Assembly (NCBI RefSeq): GCF_000247695.1
Contig: NW_004624854.1
Location: 583,426 to 647,425 of the forward strand
Reading direction: 5' to 3'
Length of the DNA: 64,000 nucleotides
Source of the DNA: Heterocephalus glaber
Taxonomy: Eukaryota > Chordata > Mammalia > Rodentia > Bathyergidae
Both the position numbers and the translations under genes were made by a program. Under the pieces are notes generated by a model. The model did not search any database. It saw only the letters and a program-made list of their open reading frames with translations, and was not told the DNA's origin. This document shows positions 1 to 12,094 of the stretch, piece after piece (position 1 is the first letter of the stretch; the number at the start of each line of letters is the position of its first letter).

Positions 1-139
1 AGTCATCTTGTCAGTTGTTTCTAAACTTTTTCTGTCTTGAATCCTGATCAGTAACACTTTATTTATAAATGGCATATACATACTGCTATGTAAGTATATA
101 CTATGTAAATTAATTCACATTTGTGCCTGTTATGTAACA

Positions 140-229
140 GGGTTGGGTATTCCTCAGTGGTAGAGCACTTGCCTAGCATGAATGAGGCCCTGGGTTCGAT
201 CCCCAGCACTGCCCAAAATAAAAACAAAT
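140..229 (+). repeat. ID-type tRNA-derived SINE
   Basis: The A box (cctcagtggtagag) and B box (gggttcgatcccc) are present, with the older AGCACTGCC ending and an A-rich tail. The tRNA-like fold has decayed and it stands in intron DNA, so it is a SINE and not a tRNA gene. Confidence 0.85.
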
Positions 230-277
230 ATATGTGTATACCTATGTATATATTCATAAATATATACATACAAGGAG

Positions 278-955
278 TGTAGGGAACAGAGGAAGGGGGC
301 GTTACTAGGACCCCTGCATTGGTTTGGGTCTCCTGTGAGCTATGACAGTACAAGGTGAATTAAAGAATTAAAGACAGGAAGCGAGACTTAGAGAGGAGCT
401 GGGTTCTGGCCTGATCAGTGCTGCTCCGGGCAGCAAGATGAAGGCACCCTGAGTTTGCCCCTATTTATTGGGTTCATAGGGAGTAACAGATGACTCAAAG
501 GGTGGTGATAATCCTAAATTGATGAGAATCTGATAATCAGAGGAAGTATCAGATGTCTTGGAGGGTTGTGGCAATCCTATGAACATGAGGATCTTATGCT
601 GATGAGGATCTTAGGTTGATGAGGAATTTAAATTGGTTAGGACAGTAAGATGAGCAAAAATGTTCTTACAACAGTAGGTGGGATGAGTTAAGGTGATAAG
701 GAATTTGCCCCAGCCCGGGTGAAACCTTTCTCTTACTCCTCAGTTCCCAAGGGACCAGGATGTCTTCAGCTGACGTAATCTTGCCCTTGAGTGTCACAGT
801 GTCAGGGGACCATTAGGTCTCAGCTGTGACCAGAGGCAAAAATGGAGTTATGTCTCAGCATGTCACAGCTGGCCTGTAGGCAAGAAGACTAGGTCTAATC
901 ATAATTTAATTGTGAAATGATTTTTCCCCAAAATTATGTAGAATGGCTCCCGTAA
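278..955 (-). mobile_element. solo LTR, ERVK/IAP-like, copy A
   Basis: An element of about 680 bp. Read on the minus strand it starts near gggagccattctac and ends ccctaca. It aligns over its whole length with 53038-53683 (opposite orientation) and in part with 22191-22662. Copy B keeps the start TGTTGGGAGC, typical of rodent ERVK/IAP-type LTRs, which is the basis of the family call. No gag, pol or env lies beside it, so it is a solo LTR. A clear six-base target duplication was not found. Confidence 0.7.
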
Positions 956-960
956 AAGAA

Positions 961-1493
961 GTGATTAAAATATATGGTGAATGTTTAAATTAAAAAATTT
1001 ATTACAGTAAAAGACACATTGTCATTAGTCCCCCTCAAAATACCTGACTTGCTTCAGACACACTTATCCCATCCTTCTTAAAAGCTGCTTTCTGAGACAG
1101 TTCAGGAAGTCCTCTTGTGTGAGTGTCCGTACAAGATGTGAAGGTGTGATCAGAAGTGAATACTGCTGCCCAGTGCCAGCCAACAGAAATGGAAGCTTGT
1201 AAAAACCTACTGGTGTGTCCTCATCCACCTTATTCACCATCAGACTTCTGGCTCTTCCTCAAAGTCAAAGACCATGAATGGTAAACATTTTGAATCAATT
1301 TAAGACATCAAAGCAGCTGCAACAGATATTCATGTACGAAGAGTTCAGAACTGTTGCAAAAAATGGCAAAAACGATAAGATAATTATTTGAAGTGTGTGT
1401 GTGGTGGTGTATCTTGGGGTGGATGAATGATAATATGCCTTCTACTGTAGTAAATTTTAAAGAAATTTAAACATTCACCATATTTTTGATCAC
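961..1493 (+). mobile_element. mariner-family DNA transposon, internally deleted
   Basis: Terminal inverted repeats are visible: the left end gtgattaaaatatatggtga mirrors the right end, whose complement reads gtgatcaaaaatatggtga. The inside holds a decayed piece of the C-terminal transposase region (cctcatccaccttattcacc onward) resembling the mariner PPYSP...FWLFP segment. At about 530 bp against the usual 1.3 kb it is a deletion derivative with stops and no transposase. It abuts LTR copy A. Confidence 0.65.
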
Positions 1494-4400
1494 ATATACA
1501 TGCACCAGATAAAACCTAGAAGGTACAAAGATTTTATGGGGAAAAAAATATATAAGTTCCAATATTTGCTTCTTGTAATCTCCAACTCCAGAATACGACT
1601 TCTGGTCACCATCAGTTGCTATTCATGATCTATTAAGAGAATGTGATTACCAACTCTTCAGGGTGAGGTTTTAGGGCGATCTAAAGTATTTAAGACATAC
1701 GAAAGGGATGAAATAGAATGTGACAGATACCATGCCTGTTTCTCCCCTCCTCCGTAGAAAGAATTCTTGGTTTTTCTCTAAGGATCACTGCGCCCCACAG
1801 AAGGTGTAAGAAACATTCTGCAGTCTAGAGGCTGAACAGCAGACCAGGTGGAGAACAGCGGGAAACCCGCACCCAGGCTCTGCGTGGCGCTCTTGACCGA
1901 GAGCTTGGCTTCCGCCACTCTTGCGTGTCTGTGGCTTCTGTCCCTTTGCTTTCCTTTGTCCCCAGCCCCATTCCCATGTTAGGGCTTCTGCAGCCCTGGG
2001 GTTATCACATACCTGACAGTCTGTAGCTTTGGAAGTGGCATTGTTAGTGACACCTGGCAAAGAAGTGGGGTAGGGCCGGGCCTGCGGCTTGGTGGTGGGT
2101 GCTGCTTGCCTGCCTGCTGTACAGGAGGCCCTGGGTCTGTTTCCTACCCAGCAAGACAAAGAAACGTGGAAAAGCTTAGGGCAGAGCTGCTCAAGTGCAT
2201 GCCCTTCCTTGACAGTTTGCTGGGAATGCGGGTTTTCAGGCTCCACTCCACCCATCTAGCTGAGTGAAGTATTGATTCAAAATCGGAATCCTTGTCAGGT
2301 TGTCCTGTTTCAGAATTGTCCTTGCTTCCCTAGTCTTTCCTAGTAACCAAACCTGAGGGTCCGTGGTGGGGACAGTGGTATGCATACCATAGAATTTAGG
2401 GCTCTGGTAGCAGATTCAGTGTAGTTAATTCAATCCATGTAAGCTTTCTTCTCCAAAGAATCAACAGGGTGAATGAAGAGGAGGCTGCTGATATTCTCCA
2501 TTCTTACAAAATAAGATTATTACCAATTCAGTAATGAAGTAGATACAAAGTAAGTAATTTTTGTAACATGGGCACTAGACTAGGCCTGGACTAGCAGAGA
2601 CTAAGGGGAATACTAGGGATTAATTTAATAAGAAGCAGAATTAGGAACTGGGATAAAGATACCATGGGAATTTTGCCCAGAAATTGGGAACAAAAAATCT
2701 TCCCTTTTCTTGATTTTATGTTGCAGTAATTTGTATTGTCAGGATTCAGTACTAGTATTATGATTTTAATTTCACTTTTCAAGTTTAACATGGAAAGTTC
2801 ATTACTATTTCTAGCATTGTTACTTGCAACAACTTCCTACTGAATACCTCTGTGGCCATATAACAGGCTGGACTTGCAAGCACATGGCAGAGTCTGTAGA
2901 GAGTAAGAAGGGAGCTGCACTGGAGTCAAAATTAGAGCAAAGCATAGAAAGTGCAGGGATCAGTATTGACTTAAGCCTCAGTTTCTACCATCTCACAGGA
3001 TCACAGTGAGGTTTAAGTGTGATCTGCAGAAAGACCCAGGGAAAGCCCTCAGGGAATAAATGCGGCACCTCTACCCCACCCTCCTCTCTCAGGCTGTGTG
3101 TTCCAGAGTCTCTTGAGGCTGGGAATCAGTAAGAGGAGAGGAGTGGTGGAATTATGTGTAAGTTGTGGAGATAAGGAGGAGAGACATTTCAGTGGGGAGA
3201 GTCTGGGGTCCCCAGTGATCGGCTTAAAGAATTTATAGGGTAGATTTTTGTAAATGTTAGGCAGAGATCTCCTTCATTTAAATTAAAATAGTTTCCAGTG
3301 TATCAAAGACAGAGGCTAGGCTGAAATGGAGCCTATGCCATTTCTTTGGGGACCCCTAACGAGTGCGTCCCGAGACCGAGCTGGCACCGGCTGGGGCTCA
3401 TGGGCAGCAGGAGGCCGGAGTCACCAAGTGACGAGGTGCCAGCACCATCCAGTCCAGCGAGTCCAAAAACGAAGGAGTTTCTGGTTATCAGAGGTCAGAA
3501 AGAAGTTGAAGATCAGAAAAACAAGGAGTTGAGCAAAGTTTGAAAGATTATTCCTAAAATACATCTTTCTCTTTGTTTTCACAGAACCTCAGTAGCTCCC
3601 TCTGCCTATCCAGCTTTGCAGAACTCTCAGTTCTAAAACATCATCCACTTCCGGCTCACCTTCCTTTTTTACCTGTTTTTCTGCCCATTCAGTATTTCCA
3701 CCAGAGATGACAGTGTGCACCCTTTGCCGCTGACCGATACTATAACCATCAATTACTGTTTGCTTCGAATTGCACTTCCCTCCCCTCCAGATGCTTCCGG
3801 ACCATTTCCAAATGACTTGGCTGCTGGTGTCCCTCCCCGCAATGGGCACCTCCCATCCTCAAGTTTCCTGCACTGTGTCCCTCTGAAGCCTCCGGAAGTC
3901 CCCCGAGAGCTGAGAACCTTGTCATTTTCTGCTCTTACAAGTTCTTCTTTCTTAACGTGAGAGGTGACCCTGCTAGCTAGCCTTGGACAATACAAAGACA
4001 GAGCAGCCTAGATCTGGATAGCTTTTTTGGAGACGGCACCATTTGGAGGAAAGTCACACAGCATAGACACTTTCACTGTGGCTTTTTTCAAGCTGAAGCT
4101 TGGGAGGAGATGGTTCCTGAGAGCCATCCTGCACTCCACTTAAAGGGATCCCCACTTTCCAGCCCATTGTCCAAACCTCAGGAACTCAGTCGTAATTGAT
4201 GTGGAATGATTCCCGGCGAGCATCCTCAGAGTGGGGCATGACACTGGTCGCTGCTTCTCCTGGTATATGGTGTGGTGAAGGCTTAGCCCCTAGCCTGGAC
4301 TTCTGTAAAAAGTATTATTATAAGGTCTTGTGTTAACTAGTTAAGAGGTTTTAGGGTTAGGTCTGAAAGATGATTTATAGCTGTATTATTTGGACAGCCA

Positions 4401-6829
4401 GTGAAAGTAGTTTCTTCGAAAGACTGAGGAGTAGCATATGCTCAGTAAGCACCAGCCAGATGACTGATCTCAGGAAAGGGCTCATTCCATGGTGGATCCA
4501 GTAGGGCTGAGCAAGGCCGAGAAAATGCAGAGCAGGAAGCTGTGAAACTTCCTTTGCCCCTCTGGGTCGCTGGTCGACAGAATGGCCAAGGGTTCTGCTG
4601 CACAGTGAGAAGACAGGAGCTGTTTGAAACGCACTGGCGTTTGTAAGGGGAGTTTGCCAGTCTGCATTACAGATGAGGTGAAAGCTGAGGCAGTGGTCTA
4701 CAGCAAGAGTAGGCTTCACAGTGCGAAGTGATGGCGAATGTTCACCTCAAGAGCATCTGAGAATAGCCATGGTGCGGGCTTCCCCCTGTGCACATGGCTG
4801 TCTTTCATTCTTCTCACTCTGGAGGCCTAAGGACACTGAATCTAGCAAGATTTTAAGTATTTGAACTTCCATTTCCAATTAAAGGTAACTTCTGCTTTAC
4901 AGATTAAGCTGGATAAGAAAGCTAGAACAGTGTCTGTTGGCCGCAATAAACACTGCTGAATTTGGAAAAGACTACATTAGCCAAAATCTTATTTTTATAA
5001 CTTGAGGTTCTAAAAAGCAATAGCAAATCAGCCCCTTAGCATTTCCCAAAATATTCCAATCCATCTGCTTTAAAAGTTATTGCCAAATTCTTTAATTTGT
5101 TAATAAGAAATCAAACATGCTTACTCTTGCAGCTGTGTTTTGGGGGTATTCTCTTTCACCGAGGGGCCACTGAACTCCTCTCCAGGTGGAGCGCATCCCC
5201 TTCTTTAAGCAGATGTTTTACAAGTGTGTAATCCTATCCTATTTGGAGTTTTATTATCCTTTCTTTTAACATGAGTATGAAAAATATCATGGCACTAACC
5301 TTTGACCTTCCTTGAATCTTGCTGGTTTTAGCATGGCCAATGAGGAAATTATAGACATTTTCCTCCTGGTTTACAAAACCCTGGGAATTAAACTTTGGGT
5401 TTTCCTTTGACCTTTTTCTTGCTTGATTGTTTGACTGTTTTATAATGGAAAGAGGATTGAATGTCTGAGCTTAGTCACCAAAAACCTGTCACTTGATATC
5501 TTGAAAGGAAACAGGATCTGTCTTAGGTTCAGAGTCTTTATGACTAGAAAATAGAACGAAACAAAAATACTGATGGCACTGAGGTTATAATTCCTTTCCC
5601 CTCCCCTGTAACATATGCAGTTTCCAGGTGGGTGTTCAGGTGTGTTTCAAGGACGGATAATGGGAGTGAGACTCGAGGAGAAAGTGTCGCCATATGCTTC
5701 CTAGGTACCGACTTCCTGTTGCTTCCTGTTGAAAGATCCAAAATGAAACTGGAAGCAGTTGAGATGAGCGCCCCCAAGTGGGTGTCAGTGTCAGTGTACC
5801 CGTCTTCAGAAGTATTGCAAGAGAGCTTGGAAAAAGCTTGACATGGGTTTGAAAGTAAAAGGCCCCGATTCTGCATAGGTGGAGGAGGAGGGAGGATGTG
5901 GAAGTAGCTTCACTTACTCTTAGCTCCTTTGTAGGAGGTTTGATTTGTATTTCCTGGGTCAGAATGAAGCCAGGGTAATGGATGTTGCCAGCTGGTTGAG
6001 TCCGTGAGGTTGGCTGGGAAGGAGGTCCGCTGCACAGGCTGCCCCCTGATCCTATCCGTACAAAACAGCGAGCATCTCCAGCTGAATACTGGAGCGAGGA
6101 GCTATTTTCATCTAATAGAATTCAAAGAACAAAGATATTAGGGAGTTAATTATCTTAGAAATGGTTTCACTTTATGATATAAAATAGAATATTAAAGAAG
6201 CAAATTTAAACAGATGATGAAAAATTAACACCGCCTGCAGTTACTACACTCTGGTCATGAGGAAACCAAGACCAGGCTGCGTCCATCTTCTGGAGTGGCA
6301 CAAGCCCCGCCTCATGGTTTTGAACTTTCAGGTCTGTTAAAATCTCCCCTTTGCAGCTGCAGTTTCTTTTGTTGCAGAGTTGGGGTTGGCGGTGGGTGGT
6401 GCGCAGCTGACTCACAGGCCTAGCCTCCTCCTCTTCCCACCGGGCCTGACCTGTCCCCTTCTGCTTCCGGCGAGCTCGTCCCTCGCTCAGTAACCAGGGC
6501 TGGAGTTGCAGTCGGGCACAGTCGCCTGCTGCGATGGCCGGCACCTGGGGACGTCCTGTCCTCGTCCTCCTCCCCTGGTGCCCACACTCGTGCCACAGGC
6601 TGGGGCCAGGCCCTTCAGACTCTCCTTTGCATGGTGTTTTCTAATCTCTGTTGAGATGAGGCTGCAGTTGCTTTGACCTGGTTTATGGCCAGTGTTACTC
6701 AGACTTGAAGCACAGTGAAAGATCATTTCATTTTGCTCAATATCATTTTCTGGGAGGAGTGTTGGTGGTTGGGAATTGCTTCAGAGATTTATAAATTTAT
6801 GATCTACTGCTTTATTAGTAAATGGCTTT
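1494..6829. other. mostly unique intronic DNA
   Basis: I see no gene. A MIR-like stretch lies near 2925-3040 (cctcagtttctaccatctcac) and a weaker one near 4640-4720. A short CpG-bearing patch with a 49-codon frame is at 3397-3543 (see findings). The open frames here show no family I recognise. Confidence 0.5.
2925..3040 (+). repeat. MIR fragment
   Basis: The core resembles the MIR consensus segment 'cctcagtttcc...ctgtaaaatgggg...gaggattaaatg', here as cctcagtttctaccatctc followed by gtgaggtttaagtg. It is diverged, so this is a moderate call. Confidence 0.45.
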
Positions 6830-7000
6830 TGGGAGACAGTCCTGGGGATTGAACCCAGGCCTTTGCACTGCTACATCCCCTCCCTTTTTTAGTGTGTATT
6901 TTGAGACAGGGTCAAAGTTGCTAAGTTGCCCAGGCTGGGCTCAAACTTGTCTCGTCATCTCAGAGTAAAGAGATTCAGGTGTCTCCACCATGCCTGGCTA
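6830..7000 (-). repeat. B1-dID dimeric SINE
   Basis: On the minus strand a 7SL-derived B1 monomer (plus-strand text tttgagacagggtc...caggctgggctcaaacttg) is followed by an ID-like tRNA unit (plus-strand text tggggattgaacccagg). The order B1 then ID is the B1-dID arrangement of some non-murid rodents. Flanking copies of taaa(t/c)ggcttt look like the target duplication. Confidence 0.75.
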
Positions 7001-7531
7001 ATAAACGGCTTTAAAGGAAGAAAAAAAATTGTTTTGATTGTGTGTCTGTGAAGAGGAATCTTAAGTTTTCAGATTCAATTCAACTAAGACTTGATTAAAA
7101 CATAACCAGGAACTGACCATCTGGGAAACACTATCGGTGGACCCACAAATATCACGGTCATCTGGATAATAAAATACAATTTTCACTGACGAAAAATATT
7201 GGGGCACTAAGAGAATCCAAGTGTATATAAAAAAGTCTGATCTCCTTAATTTTATTTCTTTTTGGACCATTTGTTTTGGTTGTAATTTCCAATTAATATT
7301 TATCCTCTTTTCTGTTTGACCCCTTTCCATGTTTCCTGAATTTGTTCTATGATAGGCTGTGTTTAATCTGATTTAAATTATAGATATAACTTTTATGAAG
7401 AATAACTACAGATTTTATTATGACTTTTTACCCTTTAGAATAATTCCTATTTCTAAATGTCTGTATAGATCTATAAAAGGGCATAGAAAAGGTCTAGGAG
7501 GGTAGTCATTTACTGATGGACATTCGAAGTA

Positions 7532-7627
7532 TTTCTTTTTTCTTTTCTTTTTTGGTACCAGGGATTGAACTCAGGACTTTGTGCTTGCCAGGCAGGTGCT
7601 GTGCCACTGAGCCAAATCCCCAGCTCC
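7532..7627 (-). repeat. ID-type SINE, GGTACC subtype
   Basis: Plus-strand text begins with a T-rich tail, then ggtaccagggattgaactc and ends ccaaatccccagctcc, the complement of a full SINE. Near-identical flanks (gaagtatttct and gaggtatttct) form the target duplication inside the L1. Confidence 0.85.
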
Positions 7628-7705
7628 AGTTGAGGTATTTCTAGGGTTGAGCTATTGCAAATAAAGCTGCCAGTGAACATTTGCATATGACATTTTCCTC
7701 CCCCC

Positions 7706-7868
7706 TCTTTCTCTACCACTGTGCTACATTCCCAGCCCTTTCTATTTTTATTTTAAAAATTTTGAGACAGGGTCTCACCAAGTTGCCCAGGCTGGCCTCA
7801 AACTTGTGACCCTTTTACCTTAGCCTCCCAAGTACCTGGGATTACAGGTGTGTGTCACCACTCTGGCT
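7706..7868 (-). repeat. B1-dID dimeric SINE
   Basis: A partial ID unit (ctctaccactgtgctacatt) is joined through a T-rich linker to a B1 monomer (gagacagggtctcaccaagt...attacaggtgtgtgtcacca). It is inserted in the same L1 fragment. Confidence 0.75.
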
Positions 7869-8095
7869 ATCTTCATTTCTCTTGAGTAAATAATTAGGAG
7901 TAGACTTGTGAATAGCATGGCTTGCTTATGCTTATGCTTAAAGAGAAAAAGTTTTATGAAGAGTTTGTACCATTTAATGTTCTGACCAGCAGGTATGTGA
8001 GCTCTAGTTATTCCTTATCTTTGTCAATACCTAATACTATCTGTCTTTTAAATTTTAGCCATTCTAAGAGATGTGTAGTAGTATCATGGTTTTAA

Positions 8096-9247
8096 TAATT
8101 CCTTGTGTTCATGGTTTCAGTATTGGAATTTTCTTTGGTCCCCTAATGCCATTTTTCTGTGTTGTGCTATCTTATTTCTCTGTTGCTCAGCCTGCTAGCT
8201 TCCCTCTGACCCTTTCTCACTCCCTCATTCCGTCTCAGCCTGTGAGTCTGTCCATGGTTGCTTTCTCTTGGTTGTTACTCATCTTCCAATGATGGTGTCA
8301 ATGCCAGCTGTTTACTGAAGTACAGACACTCGGGATGTGGAGGAGGGGCAGGATCAGCATTAGCTCAGTCTGGACATCTCAGCGCAGTTTCTGACCTAAC
8401 TCACTGGATCCTGTGGTCGAGACACATCCCACGTAGGAATCTCTGTGTGACAGGATCTGGCTTGTGTTAGGACATCATGGCTGTGCGAAGCCAGGTGGTA
8501 GACCTTCGGTGTAGTGACCTTGTGTTCCCCCCCCCCCAGGAGCGATGTTGTCCTTACAGCCTGGATCTGCCCACCTGCTGTGGACCCCGACCCACAGCTC
8601 CGCCAGCCCAGGTTGTGTGCCTTCCAGCTGAGACTTCTGCTCCTTGCAGATAACTGTGTATCTGTGTAAGTTTTGTTCTGTTCTGCTGTTGTATCTTCAC
8701 TCGCCTTGACTCAGTTTTGCTTTATTTGAATTAACTGCTCAAGGTTTACAGATGAGGTGGTCCCTTCGTTGGCTGCATATTGACTCCTCCCCATCAGGAG
8801 CTCTTTTTGTGTTGGGTTGGCCTTAGGAGGAGAGTGGAGGAGAGACACCCCAGCTCTGTTACTTCCCTCCGACCTCTCACGTGGCACCTCTCACGTGGGA
8901 CCCTTCATTGTGCCTTTTCTCACCCAGCTTCTGCTTCCCCCGTGTCAAGACTGACTCCTCTTCTTGCTGCTCCAAGTTTTTTACTCTTGCCTTCCTTCAT
9001 GAGCACAGTTTCCTCCAGCCCCCAGTCCCCTCCTTCACACTCCGTACCCTGATCTGGATTTCCCCGACTGTCTGTCCTGAGTGAAGGCTGCCAGCCCAGA
9101 GCGTGCCTGTCTTCCTACCATGTCCTCCGCTGTGGTGCAACTGTTTCCGGGAGGCTGCCCTGCCTGCTCTGATCTGATCTGCCCTACTCCCTCCTCCACT
9201 CATGTGCAGAGTTTAACATTTCATTATTTGTAGTCTTGTGCTCTTTG
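8096..9247. other. unique intronic DNA, no gene seen
   Basis: It includes an 11-base C run at 8527-8537 and a pyrimidine-rich stretch from about 8890 to 9060. Parts may be diverged L2 continuing into the 3' end at 9248, but I cannot show it. Confidence 0.4.
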
Positions 9248-9376
9248 TTGTTATTTCTAATGTTGTTTCCCCACCTGGACTGTAAGCAATGGAGAAGGTG
9301 GACTGAGTCATTCCAATTTCTATATACTTACCATGCCTAGCACAGTGCTAACACAAATAAATGCTTAGTAAACAAC
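9248..9376 (+). repeat. L2 3' end
   Basis: The order of motifs fits the L2 3' UTR: ccacctggactgtaagc, then ccatgcctagcacagtgct, then aaataaatgcttagtaaac. Confidence 0.7.
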
Positions 9377-9539
9377 TAGTAGTTAATTCACCATCTGCAT
9401 ATATGGTTGTTTGTTATGTCAGTGTGTTTACACAACTTACCATCTTTATCATCTGGTTTTGTAGTTTTCCATTTGGGGCTTTTTAGGGTCTTATATGATT
9501 TGCCTCAGTACCTGGTAATGCTGAGATTTTCCTTCCTTG

Positions 9540-9545
9540 GGTGTG

Positions 9546-9586
<41 letters not shown>

Positions 9587-9598
9587 TGTGTGTGTGTT
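9540..9598 (+). repeat. (GT)n microsatellite
   Basis: A run of gt dinucleotides of about 55 bases with one tt interruption. It is likely to vary in length between individuals. Confidence 0.95.
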
Positions 9599-9989
9599 TT
9601 AAAGCTAGATACTCTGAGCTTTGTAGGACTTATCATTGTCAGCGCCCTGGCAACTGAACAATATAATATATATTAGAATGGTGGAAAGTGCAGGAGAGAG
9701 ACATAGTTCCCAGTGTATTAAACTGTGATGCTTTTAAGAATGGTGCTTACTATCCCTTTTGATTATTCGTTGGGATCAAATGCCATAATGCAATTTAAAG
9801 ATAAATAGCTTGGCATATTTCCCAAGAATAGGGTGCTTCTGTATTTGGGCTTTCTAGGTTTTCTGGAAAGAGTGGGTTTGAATTTTTGGGAAGGGAAAAG
9901 AGGGAAGAAGTGGGAGATGTGATTATACTGGTTTGTAAACAAATCACTGACTGTACAATTTGTACAGCTAGAGATATCTTGGGGATCAT

Positions 9990-10110
9990 ATCGTCCCACT
10001 TCAGCTTTTTTAGTGAGAAAATTAAGGGCCAGCGTGGTAGAGTGACTGCCATAATGGTACAGTTGTAAGTCAGGGGTAGGGCAGAACTGTGACTAGGTTG
10101 AGGTTATTCA
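9990..10110 (-). repeat. MIR-like fragment
   Basis: It follows the reverse MIR pattern (attaagggccagcgtggtag, then gtaagtcaggggtagggcagaa). Diverged. Confidence 0.4.
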
Positions 10111-11226
10111 TATTATTTCTGAATTCTCTCACCCAGTTTGTAGAAAATATCATTCTACAAGTAACAGTCTGAGAAACTCACACATCCTTTCACAGTCTAA
10201 TCCTTTAAAAGAGAGTCTTTCAAAAGATTTCTAATATGCTGAACCACTCTGTGAGATGTCAGGCAGGGTTATCTTTCAAAAACAAATGGATCGGGCCAGG
10301 TTCTGTCTTAGCAGCGCTCACTCTGGCTCAGGGGAGTGTCCCAAGGGGGCAGTGAACGGGGAGCTCATCTGATTGTGCTAAACATCTCTGCACCTTGTCA
10401 CCGAATGCTGGGTCTGGTTACCCAGACTCCACAGCCTGCAGGGCTGGAAGGCCCGCAGCTTCCCCTATTCTCTTGAGGACTAAGGTCACTAGTGGCTCCC
10501 ACGGTGCCATTTGCAACCTGGGCATTGGAAGTGCTCCTGGGGGCTTGGGAGACAGGAGCCAGTGGCCTGGCAGTTTCCCCAGCTGTGATAGGGTAGAGAG
10601 GCAACGGGAGAGGAATCACAAACAGCTCCCTGCCTGGATGTGACTCATTCTCAGTGGTCAGTGAATGCCTTTCATTCTGCTTTACAATTTCGCCTCTAGA
10701 TTTATAACCCCGGGGAATCATGCATTTTGTTAGGATTTGGGAAAGACCTTCAGAATGTTTGATGTAGTGTAGAGTTTAAATACAGTGTCCTTTCTGTTGT
10801 TTCATTTAAACCTTTTAAATGTTTTGTAACTTCAGTATCCTTGTTTTGGGAATTAGCAATTATGGACCAGATTTCTACTGAAGGCTTTTTATACCTAGAA
10901 ATAATTGTATGCTTTTTCTTCGGGCATGGGAATATAAGAGTATAAATTGTGAAAAATGAGTCTTTCTTCTGAAAATTAAGTGCAGTTGTGGGATGAAAAT
11001 AAAGGAATCAAAAGTACCAGAACATAGCCCTTTGAAGTTAAAGGGCTCAATATTTTTGGTTGCAAATAGTGGTCTACATTTTTCTATTGTTTATAATATA
11101 CATTTACTTAACAAAATCATTGACTTTGAGTCATTGTACAAAGTATATTGCTGTGTTTTGAATTTCTTTTGCCTTGCAAGTTACAGTAGTATAATTTTAA
11201 AAAATATCCATTATATTCCCAGTGTT
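10111..11226. other. unique intronic DNA, AT-rich in its second half
   Basis: Two overlapping open frames at 10395-10721 run in opposite directions over a GC-richer patch and resemble no known protein. Nothing else is recognised. Confidence 0.4.
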
Positions 11227-11242
11227 AAAATTTACTGTAGTC

Positions 11243-11328
11243 CTGCCGGGGATTTAGCTCAGTGGTTTCGCCGCCTGCTGCGCAAGCGCAAGGACCTGAG
11301 TTTAATCCCCAGTACCAAAAAAAGAAAT
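11243..11328 (+). repeat. ID-type SINE, GGTACC subtype, perfect target duplication
   Basis: Full-length copy with A box tagctcagtgg, B box gagtttaatcc and an AGTACC plus A-rich tail. A 16-base direct repeat, aaaatttactgtagtc, flanks it exactly at 11227-11242 and 11329-11344, which indicates a recent insertion by L1-type machinery. Confidence 0.95.
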
Positions 11329-11649
11329 AAAATTTACTGTAGTCTTTATTAAAATTACATGTTAAATTTAGTGACTAAGGATTATTTTAATTTAAAGTAT
11401 TGAGACTTTTCCCCATAAAAGAATACCACAATTTAGAAACAATACAGAATTTATATTTGAAGCATACTTTATAAGAAAAATAAATAGAAAAAGTTGTCTG
11501 TATGCTCGCATTTAAAAAATTTTGAAGTTTGAAATATTTAAAAATGCTTTTATCACAAAGTCATGAAAAAAATTTTTGTGACCATTACTATTATCTCCTT
11601 TGTTTTAGAAGTTCTAACCAATGAAGTTATCCTATAAAAATAAACTGGG

Positions 11650-11762
11650 GGGGCTGGGGATTTAGCTCAGTGGTGCTGCGCCTGCCTCACAAGTGCCAGG
11701 TCCTGAGTTTGATCCCCAGTACTGGCAAAAGAAAAAAAGAAAACAAACAAAACAAACAAAAT
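11650..11762 (+). repeat. ID-type SINE with long A/C-rich tail
   Basis: It starts ggctggggatttagctcag and has B box gagtttgatcccc. Its tail (aaacaaacaaaacaaac) runs straight into the next SINE. Confidence 0.9.
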
Positions 11763-11849
11763 AGGGCTAGGGATTTAGCTCAGTGGTTTCACTGCCTGCT
11801 GCGCAAGCACAAGGACCCGAGTTCGACCCCTGGTACCAAAAAAAAAATA
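11763..11849 (+). repeat. ID-type SINE, GGTACC subtype, inserted in the tail of the preceding SINE
   Basis: It starts agggctagggatttagctc and ends tggtaccaaaa. The repeats aaaaataaactggg (11636-11649) and aaaagtaaactggg (11859-11872) flank the pair, not each copy, so this element probably landed in the tail of the older one. Confidence 0.9.
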
Positions 11850-12094
11850 AAACAAGACAAAAGTAAACTGGGAAGAATCAGAAATCATTATTGGTAAATG
11901 ATGTTTTACTTAAAATAATTATAAATGATTTTTTTACTTAAAAAATAGGCCTAGGATATAAAAGTTGTTAGTAAAAATCTGAGGTCAATCCCTGTAAGAA
12001 TCAAGTAAATATAAATTAAACCAAAAAATGAAATTTGTTTTTACCTTTCAGGCAAGCATCTTCTAGTGTAATAAGAGCTACATTTACTGTATGT

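Larger units (their letters stand above)
7505..8095 (-). mobile_element. L1 3' region fragment, broken by SINEs
   Basis: On the minus strand this matches the mammalian L1 segment around the end of ORF2 and the start of the 3' UTR: ttactgatggacattcg, gctattgcaaataaagctg, aataattaggagtagac, and the region near 8040-8090. Two SINEs (7532-7627 and 7706-7868) interrupt it. It has no intact reading frame. Confidence 0.7.

Noticed and set aside
11243..11328. tRNA genes suggested by clear A and B boxes in many SINE-like units
   Set aside because: The units lack a proper tRNA fold, carry A tails and target duplications, and are dispersed on both strands, so they are SINEs.
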